From: Ruminococcus sp.
GTDB lineage: Bacteria; Bacillota_A; Clostridia; Oscillospirales; Ruminococcaceae
DNA: 64,000 nucleotides
Assembly: GCA_017480485.1 (NCBI GenBank)
Contig: JAFVAN010000038.1
Location: 1-64,000 of the forward strand
Direction: 5' to 3'
Under the pieces are notes generated by a model. It was given only the letters and a program-made list of their open reading frames with translations, had not been told where the DNA came from and ran no database searches. Below, piece after piece: positions 9,482 to 17,465 of this stretch. Numbering within the stretch: position 1 is the first letter of the stretch; each line of letters begins with the position of its first letter. The translations under genes were made by a program, and so were the position numbers.

Positions 9482-9740
9482 TTTCAAGCTCAGCCTCCAT
9501 CCCGTCGTACACAGCGTCCTCTATGCGGCACTCGAAGCTTTTTTCCAGCCTGTGAGAGCGGCGGGCCTTTTTAAGGCACTCCACATCTCTGCACACATAT
9601 GCGCCTCTGCCTGCCTTGCGTCCCGTAAGGTCAAGGGATATCTCCCCCTCCTTGGACTTCACCACGCGGATAAGCTCCTTCTTGGGCTTCTGCTCGCCGC
9701 AGCCAAGGCACATTCTCATGGGTATCTTTCTGGTCTTCAT
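9471..9740 (-). CDS. ylxR: YlxR family RNA-binding / regulatory protein
   Basis: 89-aa YlxR (DUF448) protein. It shows the family pattern RKIPMRMCLGCGEQKPKKELIR and the GRGAYVC signature followed by CLKKARR. Related proteins are nucleoid- or RNA-associated regulators encoded between nusA and infB. It starts 21 nt after the nusA stop and overlaps the following L7Ae-like gene, indicating an operon. Confidence 0.92.
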   Translation of the reverse strand: MKTRKIPMRMCLGCGEQKPKKELIRVVKSKEGEISLDLTGRKAGRGAYVCRDVECLKKARRSHRLEKSFECRIEDAVYDGMEAELENEQ

Positions 9741-9761
9741 TTGCCTCTCCTTATCGGTTTA

Positions 9762-10838
9762 TCAGTCGTCGGTGTCCTCGGGCTCCTCCTCGGGCAGGGG
9801 AACCTCGGGAATGATGTCTATCCTGTAGCCCGTGAGGCCCGCCGCAAGCTTGGCGTTCTGGCCCTTGTTGCCGATGGCCAGCGAGAGCTGGTTGTTGGGT
9901 ACCACAACTCTGCACTCCCTGATCTCCTCGTCCTCGTAGACCTCTACGCTCTTGACCTCTGCGGGGGCAAGGGCCTTGGCGATGAACTCCTCGGGGTCCT
10001 CGCTCCAGAGGATGATGTCTATCTTCTCGCCCTTGAGCTCGTTGACGATGGCGGTTATCCTGCTCTTGCCGGGGCCGATGCAGGCGCCGATGGCATCAAC
10101 GTTCGGGTCGTGGCTGATGACAGCTACCTTGCTTCTGGAGCCCGCCACACGGGAGATGGCCTTTACCTCTACGATGCCGTCGGCGATCTCGGGTATCTCT
10201 CGCTCGAAGAGCCTCTTTACAAGCTCTCTGTGGGTCCTGGAAATGCGGATGGAAGGCTTCTTCTCGGGGGAGGACACGCCAACTACATACACGCTGATGA
10301 TGTCGCCGGGCTTGAGCACCTCTCCCGGGATCTGCTCTTTTCTTATGAAGTATACCTCGTTCTTGTCGATGGTCACTACCGCGTTAAGGGTCGTGGGCTC
10401 GACTTTCTGTACTACCGCAGGCACGCACTCGCATACCTTGTCCTTGTACTGCTCTATCAGCTTCTCGCGCTCAAAGCCCTTGATCTCGTGCTTGATGGAC
10501 TGCTTTGCGTTCTGGGCCGCAACACGGCCAAACTTGCCGGGGTTCAGCTTGATCTCTGCCACACCGCCGACCCTCGCGCGCTTGCTGATGGTCCTGGCTT
10601 CGTCAAGGCTTATCTGATTGTCGGGATCCTCGGGCTCGCCCTCAACGATCTCCTTCAGTATCTTCATCTCGAACTTGCCCGTCTCCGGCTCGATCTCTAC
10701 CGAGATGTTCTCGCAGTTGGGGTAGTCCTTCTTGATAGCCTTCATTATGCCGCCCTTTACAGTCTCTATCAAAGCCGCAGCATCAATGTCGTTCTCCTTC
10801 TCTAAGAGCGTAAGTGCCTCAAATAATTCCTTGTTCAT
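9762..10838 (-). CDS. nusA: Transcription termination/antitermination factor NusA
   Basis: Binds RNA polymerase and nascent RNA to modulate pausing, termination and antitermination. The protein is 358 aa, the short Firmicutes form without C-terminal acidic repeats. The N-terminal RNAP-binding domain (NKELFEALTLLEKE) is followed by S1, KH1 (ISHDPNVDAIGACIG) and KH2 (LAIGNKGQNAKLA). First gene of the operon; a consensus promoter lies ~300 nt upstream (11144-11172). Unusually, rimP does not precede it. Confidence 0.97.
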   Translation of the reverse strand: MNKELFEALTLLEKENDIDAAALIETVKGGIMKAIKKDYPNCENISVEIEPETGKFEMKILKEIVEGEPEDPDNQISLDEARTISKRARVGGVAEIKLNPGKFGRVAAQNAKQSIKHEIKGFEREKLIEQYKDKVCECVPAVVQKVEPTTLNAVVTIDKNEVYFIRKEQIPGEVLKPGDIISVYVVGVSSPEKKPSIRISRTHRELVKRLFEREIPEIADGIVEVKAISRVAGSRSKVAVISHDPNVDAIGACIGPGKSRITAIVNELKGEKIDIILWSEDPEEFIAKALAPAEVKSVEVYEDEEIRECRVVVPNNQLSLAIGNKGQNAKLAAGLTGYRIDIIPEVPLPEEEPEDTDD

Positions 10839-11143
10839 TTTTTCAAACCATTCCTTCCTTATTCATGGTCCCTGCCCACCCGCCCCCTGCGTTCCGCAGA
10901 AGCAAGAGCGCTTCGCTTTCAGAAGCAAGAAGCAAGATAAGGTGCGCCTGCGGCGCAGCTCCAGATAATTTGTCCGCTTTGCGGACACCATATCTTGCTT
11001 CTTGCCTCTGAACATCTTGCTTCTGGAGATAAATTTTGAAAAAATTGATCTCCGGCAGGAGCGCGGGGCGGGTGGGCAGAGCCTGTAACAATGAAAAAGA
11101 CCGGAAATTTGTTTTTCCAGCCTTTCATTAAAGTATTGAATAC
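10839..11143 (-). other. Long palindromic nusA leader
   Basis: The ~300-nt region between the promoter and nusA holds nested inverted repeats. Outer 15-bp arms are 10872-10886 and 11065-11079 (ctgcccacccgcccc / its complement). Inner 15-bp arms are 10925-10939 and 10991-11005 (gcaagaagcaagata / its complement). Smaller hairpins gtccgctttgcggac and gcgcctgcggcgc lie inside. A transcript could fold into a long rod, suggesting leader-RNA control or an inserted MITE-like repeat. No ORF is credible. Confidence 0.6.
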
Positions 11144-11172
11144 ATTATAGCAGGTTTTTCCGAGTTTTTCAA
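11144..11172 (-). promoter_or_regulatory. Sigma-A promoter of the nusA-infB operon
   Basis: On the minus strand TTGAAA (11172-11167) and TATAAT (11149-11144) are separated by exactly 17 nt. Transcription should start near 11137 and give a ~300-nt structured leader before nusA. Confidence 0.8.
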
Positions 11173-11232
11173 GGGGAGCGGGGTGGAAAATGTGTTCAAT
11201 TTATAAAATAATCCTGAACTTTTTGTTTCCGC

Positions 11233-11595
11233 CTATGTCTTTGGGGGGAGGCTGCGGTTTTTGCGTATGCCCTCGGCGAAGTCGATGGGGAGGGTAAAAA
11301 TGACGCCCGTGTTTGGGAGAGAGAGGTCGCCGACGGTAGAATAGATCACCTTTCGGGCGACGTCGAGCTGGTCGTCGCGGATGACGGAGAAGATAGTGCG
11401 GTTATCCTCGTTTCCATCGGAGCTGAACAGGGCTTTAAGGGAGGCGCTGACGAAGGAGCTGTCCAGCTTGGAGAGGGTCATTGCCATTCCCGAGGACTCA
11501 ATTATAGTCGCACCGCCGATGCCAGCGGCAGAGAGCCCCTCCAGCAGGTACTCCAGCGAGTCCAGCTTGTTGAGAATGATGACCATTAGCTTCAA
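11233..11595 (-). CDS. P-II-like / CutA-like small ferredoxin-fold protein
   Basis: 120-aa protein whose beginning (LKLMVIILNKLDSLEYLLEGL...GIGGATIIESSGMA) and later IFSVIRDDQLDVARKVI resemble the beta-alpha-beta fold of nitrogen regulatory P-II-like proteins. The classical uridylylated Tyr of the GlnB T loop is not evident. The start is taken as TTG at 11595, 7 nt after AAAGGGGGA; an ATG three codons in is the alternative. Single gene before the nusA promoter region; ligand and partner are unknown. Confidence 0.6.
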   Translation of the reverse strand: MKLMVIILNKLDSLEYLLEGLSAAGIGGATIIESSGMAMTLSKLDSSFVSASLKALFSSDGNEDNRTIFSVIRDDQLDVARKVIYSTVGDLSLPNTGVIFTLPIDFAEGIRKNRSLPPKT

Positions 11596-11628
11596 AGCGG
11601 TGTCCCCCTTTAGATCAATAATGGAAAC

Positions 11629-11698
11629 CCTCGCCGCCTGAGGCGGCTCGGGAAATTAAAGGTATCACTCCCCCTGCGGAGGGAGATACCTTTTTCCT
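11629..11698. terminator. Two-hairpin bidirectional terminator
   Basis: A GC-rich hairpin of the cgccgcc/ggcgg type is followed by a stem aaaggtatc ... gataccttt (11658-11693) with a ctccccctgcggaggg apex and a T-run. It lies between the LCP-like gene and the P-II-like gene; same family as 6504-6582. Confidence 0.7.
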
Positions 11699-11720
11699 AT
11701 GCGGTTTTCGTTCGCCCGGA

Positions 11721-12605
11721 TCAGACCCCGTAGGCCTCGAGGAGCTCGTTGACGAAGGTGCGGTCAACGGTGAAGCTGCCGTCCTCGGCCCAGGTGCCCT
11801 CGGGCACAAGGAGCTCGGCGGGCTTGATGTTGTGGTCGAGCATTTCGTTTATGTAGCTCTTGTGGAGCCTGTAGTCGTTCTTGGTGTAGTTGGTCTCGCC
11901 ATCGGCGGTGAGCAGGGTGTAGATGTTATCCATGCTGCTCTTGGTCAGGTTGACCTGCTGGAAGGCGTTGTTGACCATCTGGGCCTGGGCGCTGCCGCAG
12001 AAATCCAGAGCGTCGGGGTAGCCTGCGGGGAAGACGTCGGGGGTGTCCACCAGCAGCCTTATCTGGCGGCCGTTCATGGTCACGGCCACGCCTGCGCGGT
12101 AGGAGATGTCGTCGATGTCCTTTTCGGAGAGCTTGTAGAGCTCGACTGTCGGGGTGTAGACGATGCCGCCCAAGACGTCGCAGACGCTCTCGTAATTCTC
12201 CTCTGCGGTGGTAACGTAGAAATCAACGTTAATGGAGAAGGTCTCCTCGACGGCCCTTTCAAGCTTTCTGATGCCGCCGTCGTCGTAGACGGTGCTGAGG
12301 TCCACGCCCTCGGACTGATAGATCGTCTCGGAGGGGACGGGGGTGATGACTATCTTGTCGCTGCCGGGGCGGAAGCGGAAGAGCCCCACATCCGCGAGGG
12401 TGCTGGTGTCGTTGATCCTTGCTATCATAAGGGTATAGTCGGCGGAGTCGTCGATGGGCGCCAGCGAGTCGTCCCCGTTCATGTCATTCACCTTCTGCAT
12501 GAGCTTGAAGGCAATGAAGCCGAAAACTCCCATGAACAGCAGCAGGGTCGCAAAATAAACAAGAGCCACAGGCGCCTGCGATCTCTTTTTCTTTTTAGTG
12601 GCCAT
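11721..12605 (-). CDS. Degenerate LytR-CpsA-Psr (LCP) domain membrane protein
   Basis: 294-aa protein with a basic cytoplasmic start, one membrane helix (~13-35) and an extracellular domain. The fold pattern matches LCP enzymes, which attach teichoic acids or capsule to peptidoglycan: YTLMIARINDTSTLADVGLFRF, then STVYDDGGIRKLERAVEETFSINVDFYV and VCDVLGGIVYTP correspond to GTD...SDTMML, YGGPE.. and DALGGV. The usual catalytic PRDT segment reads PSET here, losing the key Arg, so it may bind but not transfer lipid-linked polymer. The homology is by eye; activity loss is inference. Confidence 0.6.
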   Translation of the reverse strand: MATKKKKRSQAPVALVYFATLLLFMGVFGFIAFKLMQKVNDMNGDDSLAPIDDSADYTLMIARINDTSTLADVGLFRFRPGSDKIVITPVPSETIYQSEGVDLSTVYDDGGIRKLERAVEETFSINVDFYVTTAEENYESVCDVLGGIVYTPTVELYKLSEKDIDDISYRAGVAVTMNGRQIRLLVDTPDVFPAGYPDALDFCGSAQAQMVNNAFQQVNLTKSSMDNIYTLLTADGETNYTKNDYRLHKSYINEMLDHNIKPAELLVPEGTWAEDGSFTVDRTFVNELLEAYGV

Positions 12606-12639
12606 ATCCTTAAACTCCTCTGATCTGTATTTTCGTCAT

Positions 12640-13221
12640 TTATTTATTTCCAGCTCCCCCCAGGAGGCTCCTGTGAGAGAGGTAGAATATCTGGCTGTTG
12701 TCAAGCTCGATAAGGCGGATGTCGAGGCCCTGCTTTTCAGCAAGCCTTACGGTCTGGAGGGTGCCCGAGGGGCCGACCTTGCGCTTTATCACGCCAATGA
12801 GCCGCGACGAGTGCGCGACCATGAACCTGTTTCGGGCGGCGTAGCAGCCGCGGTAATAGCTCTGCGAGACATCGACGGTGCCGCAGGCGCTTGTGATGAG
12901 GGAATTGACGTACTTGTTGCGGGCGTCCTTATAATCCCGCTCGCACTGGCGGGGGAAGGGGCGGGCGCAGATGAGGCGGAGCTTCTCGCCCCTTGCGATG
13001 CGGGCGTAGACCAGCTCGGCGCAGATGAGGTCGATGCCCTCGGCCATGCCCGAGATGAAGGTATCATAGCCGTCGCTGACGGCGTTCTCGATCTCCAGGG
13101 CGAGGCTGCTTTCGAGGTTGCGCATCCCAAGGGTGGAGCGGTCGCCGAAGAACGGAAGGTCACGGTCTCTATGTCCGGTAAAGCAGCAGGTCCGCTCTCT
13201 GGAAACCACGACTTTTTCCAT
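12640..13221 (-). CDS. SLOG-domain protein (DUF1273/YpsA-like)
   Basis: 193-aa protein with the DUF1273-like opening RTCCFTGHRDRDLPFF and the Rossmann-like core TFISGMAEGIDLICAELV, typical of the SLOG superfamily (nucleotide-derivative ligand binding). It has its own consensus promoter at 13265-13293 and a GGAGAGG site before the ATG. Related proteins are linked to cell division or nucleotide sensing; the ligand is unknown here. Confidence 0.75.
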   Translation of the reverse strand: MEKVVVSRERTCCFTGHRDRDLPFFGDRSTLGMRNLESSLALEIENAVSDGYDTFISGMAEGIDLICAELVYARIARGEKLRLICARPFPRQCERDYKDARNKYVNSLITSACGTVDVSQSYYRGCYAARNRFMVAHSSRLIGVIKRKVGPSGTLQTVRLAEKQGLDIRLIELDNSQIFYLSHRSLLGGAGNK

Positions 13222-13264
13222 GCTCCGTTCCTCTCCTCCATGTCAAAAGCTCATTTACCTTTTT

Positions 13265-13293
13265 ATTATACCACAACCTCCCCCAAAAGTAAA
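13265..13293 (-). promoter_or_regulatory. Sigma-A promoter of the SLOG gene
   Basis: Minus strand TTTACT (13293-13288), 17-nt spacer, TATAAT (13270-13265), 44 nt before the start codon. Confidence 0.7.
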
Positions 13294-14702
13294 CCCCTTT
13301 TTTTAATTCCCCCACCTCTTTTAATTCCCCCACCAAGGTTTCAATCGTGCGCACACGTGAAATCTCAGCGCCTCCCCGGAGGGGAGGTGGGAGCCTTTGC
13401 GGATGAGGCGGCGGTGCAGCCGTTCGGTGAGCTTTGTGCGGGTGGTTTCCCGCTGGCTGCTGGTTCGCGAGGGAGCCCTCTCACATCACATCGTTGTAAA
13501 CGAGCTTGCGAGTGCTCACGCGACTTGCCCCGTCGGGGCACCGACCGAGCTTGCGAGCGCTCACGCGACTTGCCCCGTCGGGGCACCGACCGAGCTTGCG
13601 AGTGCTCACGCGACTTGCGCCGTGCGCGCTAGCACCCCCGGAGGGGAGGCGGGTGCCTTGGTGGATGAGGCGGCGGTGCAGCCGTTCGGTGAGCTTTGTG
13701 CGGGGGTCCTATGCGGGCCGGGGCGGGGATTTTGTCTCCCATCGCACTTGGGGTTGAGCGCGCATCCTGCCTCCCCTTGCACTTGGGGTTGGGCGCGCAT
13801 CCTGCCTCCCTTGAACAGCGGCAGCCAAAAATGCCTCCCCTGAAAGGGGAGGTGCCCGATAGGGCGGAGGGGTTTTCGGAGGGGCACAAGCCTTCTGCTT
13901 CTATCCTTTTCTTTGTGGTGGTCGCCGCGTCCGCGCACGGTTGCGTGGGGGATTGTGGCACGACCTTGGCTTTGTTGTAGGCCCAACATCGGCGGTCGCC
14001 CTGTTGCGAGGGGGAGGACCAAAAGAGGGGGCTCCCCGTCGATCTGATGTGATGGGTACCTTGTTTCCCCCCTCTTAAGGTCCTCCCCCTCGCGCTCCCC
14101 TTCTCCTTATCTTCCCCATGTTTAGGCTTTTCGCGCTATAGGATAGTGCTGAAAAAGGGTTGTACGCCCGCGATTTTTTGTCGAGCAAACCGATACCCCG
14201 CAGCTGTCGCCTCCAGCACACTGCGTATCTGCTTATACGCTGTCTGAAAATCGCCTTGAACAAGGATAGATAAGAACACAAGACCCTCCTCTTAGCTGCC
14301 TGTACCTTGAACAATAGAGAAAGAGGAGCCTCCCCCTTTTACTACGAGGTAAAAGGGGGCGTGGGGGAGGAAGAGTAAGGAAGAGGGAGCGCGAGGGAGG
14401 AACCTCAGGGAAGGAGGGGAACCGCCCCCTTTTGCGCGCAAGCGTTTTAGGGGCCCCTCCGTCCCTGTGGTTCCTCCCTCGCAACCGAGCGCAGACGCAG
14501 CGAACACCACAAAGAAAAGGAGAGAAGCAAAGGGCTTGTGCCCCTCCGAAAACCCCTCCGCCCTATCGGGCACCTCCCCTTTCAGGGGAGGCATTTTTGG
14601 CTGCCGCTGTTCAGGGGAGGCATTATGCGCGCCCAAGGCCAGGTGCAAGGAAAGGCCGAACGCCCGCACAACCACAAGCGTAAAGAAAAAAGCACAAAAA
14701 AA
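13294..14702. repeat. Repeat-dense non-coding block
   Basis: No credible gene lies in these ~1.4 kb. Content: short interspersed repeat copy B (13455-13635), whose inner part is a 45-bp unit repeated three times (13501-13545, 13546-13590, 13591-13635); a ~34-bp unit twice (13744-13810, cacttggggttg...gcgcatcctgcctccc); a ~165-bp inverted repeat pair (13787-13953 and 14469-14641, near-identical in reverse complement); and purine/pyrimidine-rich tracts between. Open frames crossing it are fragmentary, on both strands and compositionally skewed. Confidence 0.85.
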
Positions 14703-14735
14703 GAAGCCGCGTGACCGCGACTTCTTTGTGTTGTT
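14703..14735 (-). terminator. Intrinsic terminator of the prepilin gene
   Basis: Minus-strand stem GAAGTCGCGG/CCGCGGCTTC-type hairpin (14703-14724) followed directly by seven T residues, 17 nt after the prepilin stop. Confidence 0.85.
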
Positions 14736-14741
14736 CTTTAA

Positions 14742-15209
14742 TTAGAACTTAGCGCCCATGGTGTTAACTTCATCAGGATCGGTCTCAGGATCAGGATACT
14801 GACCAACGATACCGGAAGTAGCACTACCAGCAGCGAACTGAGCAACGGTAGGATTGCCCTTGGTGTCGATAGCCCAGTAAACCATACCGGCGGAGTCACC
14901 ATTGTCCTTCAGAGCAGTGTAAACAGCCTTGGGGCACTTAGCGGTAGCGGTAGAAAGCGAACCGATGGTAACAGCCCCGGTAGGAGCACCAGCAGTTACA
15001 TCAGAGATCTGACCGCCGTCAGAAAGAACGTCGGTAGCAGCGCCCTCAACGGTTGTGAATACGAGCTTAGCGCTCGAGTTTGCGGACTTCAGCTTGGACT
15101 TCTTAACGTAGCCCATCATTGCAGGAACAAGGATGGCTGCCAGAATGCCGATAATGGCAATAACTACGATAAGCTCAACCAGGGTAAAGCCCTTCTGTGC
15201 CTTTTTCAT
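14742..15209 (-). CDS. Type IV prepilin-like protein
   Basis: 155-aa pilin or pseudopilin. The class III signal is KKAQKGFTLVELIVVIAII: cleavage is expected after Gly7, Phe8 becomes +1 and Glu12 is +5, followed by a ~20-residue hydrophobic helix. The C-terminal domain is Ala/Thr/Gly/Ser-rich. The start is the ATG at 15209, 7 nt after GGAGGG. It has its own promoter and terminator and no assembly ATPase, platform or prepilin peptidase gene beside it, so the machinery must be encoded elsewhere. It could be a major pilin or a competence/T2S-like pseudopilin. Confidence 0.88.
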   Translation of the reverse strand: MKKAQKGFTLVELIVVIAIIGILAAILVPAMMGYVKKSKLKSANSSAKLVFTTVEGAATDVLSDGGQISDVTAGAPTGAVTIGSLSTATAKCPKAVYTALKDNGDSAGMVYWAIDTKGNPTVAQFAAGSATSGIVGQYPDPETDPDEVNTMGAKF

Positions 15210-15324
15210 AGAAAATCCCTCCATAATAAATTTTTATAAAAGCAGCAGACCTTGCGTCTACTGAACTTTCCGTTTTTCAAGAACGACCGGAGGCACTTTG
15301 CCTCTTGTTCGTTTCTGTACTTGT

Positions 15325-15353
15325 ATTATACACCAGCCCCACGGAAATGTCAA
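15325..15353 (-). promoter_or_regulatory. Consensus promoter of the prepilin gene
   Basis: Minus strand TTGACA (15353-15348), 17-nt spacer, TATAAT (15330-15325): a perfect sigma-A consensus, implying strong expression. It gives a ~110-nt leader with a GAGGC...GCCTC hairpin. Confidence 0.85.
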
Positions 15354-15469
15354 TAGTTTTTTTGTATTCTGAAAAAAAATTGGCAGGTTACACAAATCCT
15401 TGCTTTTAAATAAGCAAAATTGACCAATGCAGCGCCTATTTTGCACAAATTGTGAACGAAATAATTGTT

Positions 15470-15612
15470 TTAACCAACTTGACAAATCAATTCATAATCG
15501 GGGTTTGGGGGGCTATGCCCGCCGGATCACTTTTGATCTGAGGACCGAATTATGTCATGGCAAGCACATGAGCAGGCCCGACGTATCCCACTTTTTCTGC
15601 GGCGCAGGGCCT
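15470..15612 (+). other. Structured intergenic region, possible small RNA
   Basis: Between the prepilin promoter and the following unknown gene lies a GC-rich segment with several adjacent hairpins: gggctatgccc, ggatcacttttgatct, and tcatggcaagcacatga, ending cccactttttctg. A weak plus-strand promoter (TTAACC-N17-CATAAT, ~15470-15498) would start just before it. No known RNA family is recognised; it may also be only a 3'-end structure of the minus-strand gene. Confidence 0.3.
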
Positions 15613-16031
15613 TAAATGAACCTCACCTTATTGACCTCTCGCTCCATTTCGGAGACCACCTTTTTGGGTCCCTTGAAGCAGAACATCTCCTCGTTGGTCT
15701 TTACGCTGAGCTCGGACTTCAAGAGCTTTGACTCCGACTGGACCACGCGGATGGTCTTCTTGTCGATGAAGAGGGTGATGGGCAGGTCGTCGGTGGCGGG
15801 GCAGACAACGAGAATGCCCGAGGTCGAGCCGATGAAATAGCCGTTGCGCTCCGAGATCTTTACAGAGTTGCGGTTGCCCTTCAGAGTGAACCTGCAGGGA
15901 TAGCATTTGGTATAATTTAGTTTATCAACGTCGATAGGCATCTGAATATGCAGCTGCTTGATCGCGAACTGCCATTCTGTTGACTGAATATTGATCGAAC
16001 TTTCTTCGCCTAGAACTTCAAGTAATTGCAT
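15612..16031 (-). CDS. Hypothetical protein
   Basis: 139-aa soluble protein with no signal or membrane segment, beginning MQLLEVLGEESS with an AGGGGA site 7 nt upstream. Predicted mostly beta, with repeated short hydrophobic strands (GYFIGSTSGILVV, ITLFIDKKTIRVV). I do not recognise the family. It stands alone between the tRNA-Pro region and the prepilin gene, transcribed toward the prepilin but separated by ~400 bp. Confidence 0.65.
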   Translation of the reverse strand: MQLLEVLGEESSINIQSTEWQFAIKQLHIQMPIDVDKLNYTKCYPCRFTLKGNRNSVKISERNGYFIGSTSGILVVCPATDDLPITLFIDKKTIRVVQSESKLLKSELSVKTNEEMFCFKGPKKVVSEMEREVNKVRFI

Positions 16032-16275
16032 ATTTATATCCCCTTTCAGTTATGATCGTGTGATACATTATATTATAGCCGAGCGTAAAGCCTTGTCTGC
16101 TTCTTTTCCGCCGGGTTTTACTTTCGCCTATAATATACTTTAATATATATTGATCTTGCGGACGGTCCTTTCCATGAGCGTACCGTCTCGCTCAATGTCC
16201 CGTTCCGGAGCGCGGCAAAGCCCGAGGTCTGCTCAAGCCCCCGCGCGACGGCGTTCGGTGGTACACCGCGTGTAC

Positions 16276-16352
16276 TGGTCGGGGCGACAGGACTTGAACC
16301 TGCGGCATCTTGCTCCCAAAGCAAGCACTCTACCAAACTGAGTTACGCCCCG
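16276..16352 (-). tRNA. tRNA-Pro(TGG)
   Basis: 77 nt including an encoded CCA. Acceptor stem CGGGGCG/CGCCCCG, D arm ACTCAGTTTGGTAGAGT, anticodon arm CTTGC-TTTGGGA-GCAAG with anticodon TGG, T arm GCAGGTTCAAGTCCTGT. A consensus promoter lies just upstream on the minus strand (16370-16398). Confidence 0.97.
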
Positions 16353-16369
16353 TATTGTCATGTAATATT

Positions 16370-16398
16370 ATTATACACCTTAATTTTTTGTTTGTCAA
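16370..16398 (-). promoter_or_regulatory. Promoter of tRNA-Pro
   Basis: Minus strand TTGACA (16398-16393), 17-nt spacer, TATAAT (16375-16370), ~18 nt before the mature 5' end. Confidence 0.85.
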
Positions 16399-16855
16399 GC
16401 ATTGGCGACAATAGGCTGCGGGAAATCATTTTTCTTTTTTCCCATTTTTGATGTGTACCGCTCATCGTATGTATTATACCCTCGTTGCCTGCGGCGACTC
16501 GGGGAAAGTGCGAAAAAAGCTCTCCCCCGCTGGCGCGGGGGAGAGCTTTTTTCGCCGAATAATTGCAAGAATAATATAATTCTTTCCGTGGCAATAGGCT
16601 GCGGGAGATCTCTTTAAAAAGGTGTGACCGCCGCTCGCGGCAGGGGGGAAGCTCCCTTTTTGCGCCGAATATTCCTTGCCCGACCTCTGCTGACGAGGCT
16701 GCACGGAGGACGGTTATATTTTATTTTTCTCGTTCATAATTTATTTACAATTTTTCTTATAACCAGATCACATCCCGGATTATCAAATAAACAGAAAGGC
16801 AGAGAAAAGCCTTTAAGACAAAAAAACAATATCTGAAAAAACGGAGGAAAAGAAA
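16399..16855. terminator. Intergenic region with hairpin terminator
   Basis: Contains a long perfect hairpin cgaaaaaagctctccccc ... gggggagagcttttttcg (16511-16554), flanked by short repeats of ataggctgcgggaga (16413 and ~16592), and a second GC-rich hairpin near 16624-16670. The remainder is an AT-rich promoter-like stretch ahead of the gene at 16856. No gene is seen. Confidence 0.65.
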
Positions 16856-17434
16856 ATGATCAAGGAAAAACAGACTTACAGCATTCAGGGACAGAACACA
16901 CAGCTCACAGCAGGAACTATCTCGGCAAGCGCCGCCGAGGCGATCGCAATAACAAAGGCAGCCATCGAGCAGCAGCTCGCACAGAACGGCATCGCGGCCG
17001 CAGTAACAGAGGATGTCTTCTCTTACAAGACAGGGATGTTCAAGAACGGCGAGGCTCAGTGCCTTGTGATCTCTAACAGCGCTGCACCTAACGACTTCAG
17101 AAAGCTGGTGCTGATCGTTATGGGAACGGAGTTCGGAAGCGCCCTCAACCTTGCATGGTACGGCGAGTCGAAGATCGACGCCCTCTGCAAGAAGGCAAAC
17201 AAGATAGCAAAGAAAGAGGAAAAGAACAACCGCAAGCTGGATAAAAACATGAGCAGCGAATACGGCACCCTCTCAACAAGCTTCGCGCTGGCGGGCAAGG
17301 GCCTTTTCCAGAGGCTCCGCCTTAAAAGCATCAGCAAAAAGATCGACGCGCTGAGCAGCACCGAGAACGATTATCACAACAGCATACTGTACGCCGTTTC
17401 CACAGCCTGCGGCAGTATGAGAGCAAGTGCCTGA
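16856..17434 (+). CDS. Hypothetical protein
   Basis: 192-aa cytosolic-looking protein, start supported by GGAGG 8 nt upstream. An N-terminal alpha/beta part (residues 1-110, including RKLVLIVMGTEFGSALNLAWYG) precedes a Lys/Asn-rich amphipathic helix (KKANKIAKKEEKNNRK) and a C-terminal part rich in Ser, Leu and Lys. Unrecognised. It ends 31 nt before a membrane-protein gene, so the two form a likely operon; the pair may act together at the membrane. Confidence 0.7.
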   Translation: MIKEKQTYSIQGQNTQLTAGTISASAAEAIAITKAAIEQQLAQNGIAAAVTEDVFSYKTGMFKNGEAQCLVISNSAAPNDFRKLVLIVMGTEFGSALNLAWYGESKIDALCKKANKIAKKEEKNNRKLDKNMSSEYGTLSTSFALAGKGLFQRLRLKSISKKIDALSSTENDYHNSILYAVSTACGSMRASA

Positions 17435-17465
17435 GCAGGCGCAGATGACGAAAGGAGCGTTTATC

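Noticed and set aside
10843..11128. Small minus-strand open frames in the nusA leader
   Set aside because: They lie within the palindromic element, have no ribosome site and share its inverted repeats.
13501..13635. CRISPR-like array
   Set aside because: Three abutting 45-bp copies with no unique spacers; a plain tandem repeat inside a larger interspersed repeat. No cas genes are present.
13606..14745. Several 80-140-codon open frames in the repeat block
   Set aside because: They overlap each other on both strands, follow the repeats, lack ribosome sites and encode Arg/Pro/Ser-rich low-complexity sequence.
15209..15318. c-di-GMP (GEMM-I) riboswitch in the prepilin leader
   Set aside because: Fragments such as gcaaagtgcctccgg and gacgcaag are suggestive, but the second conserved arm and the tetraloop-receptor elements are missing.
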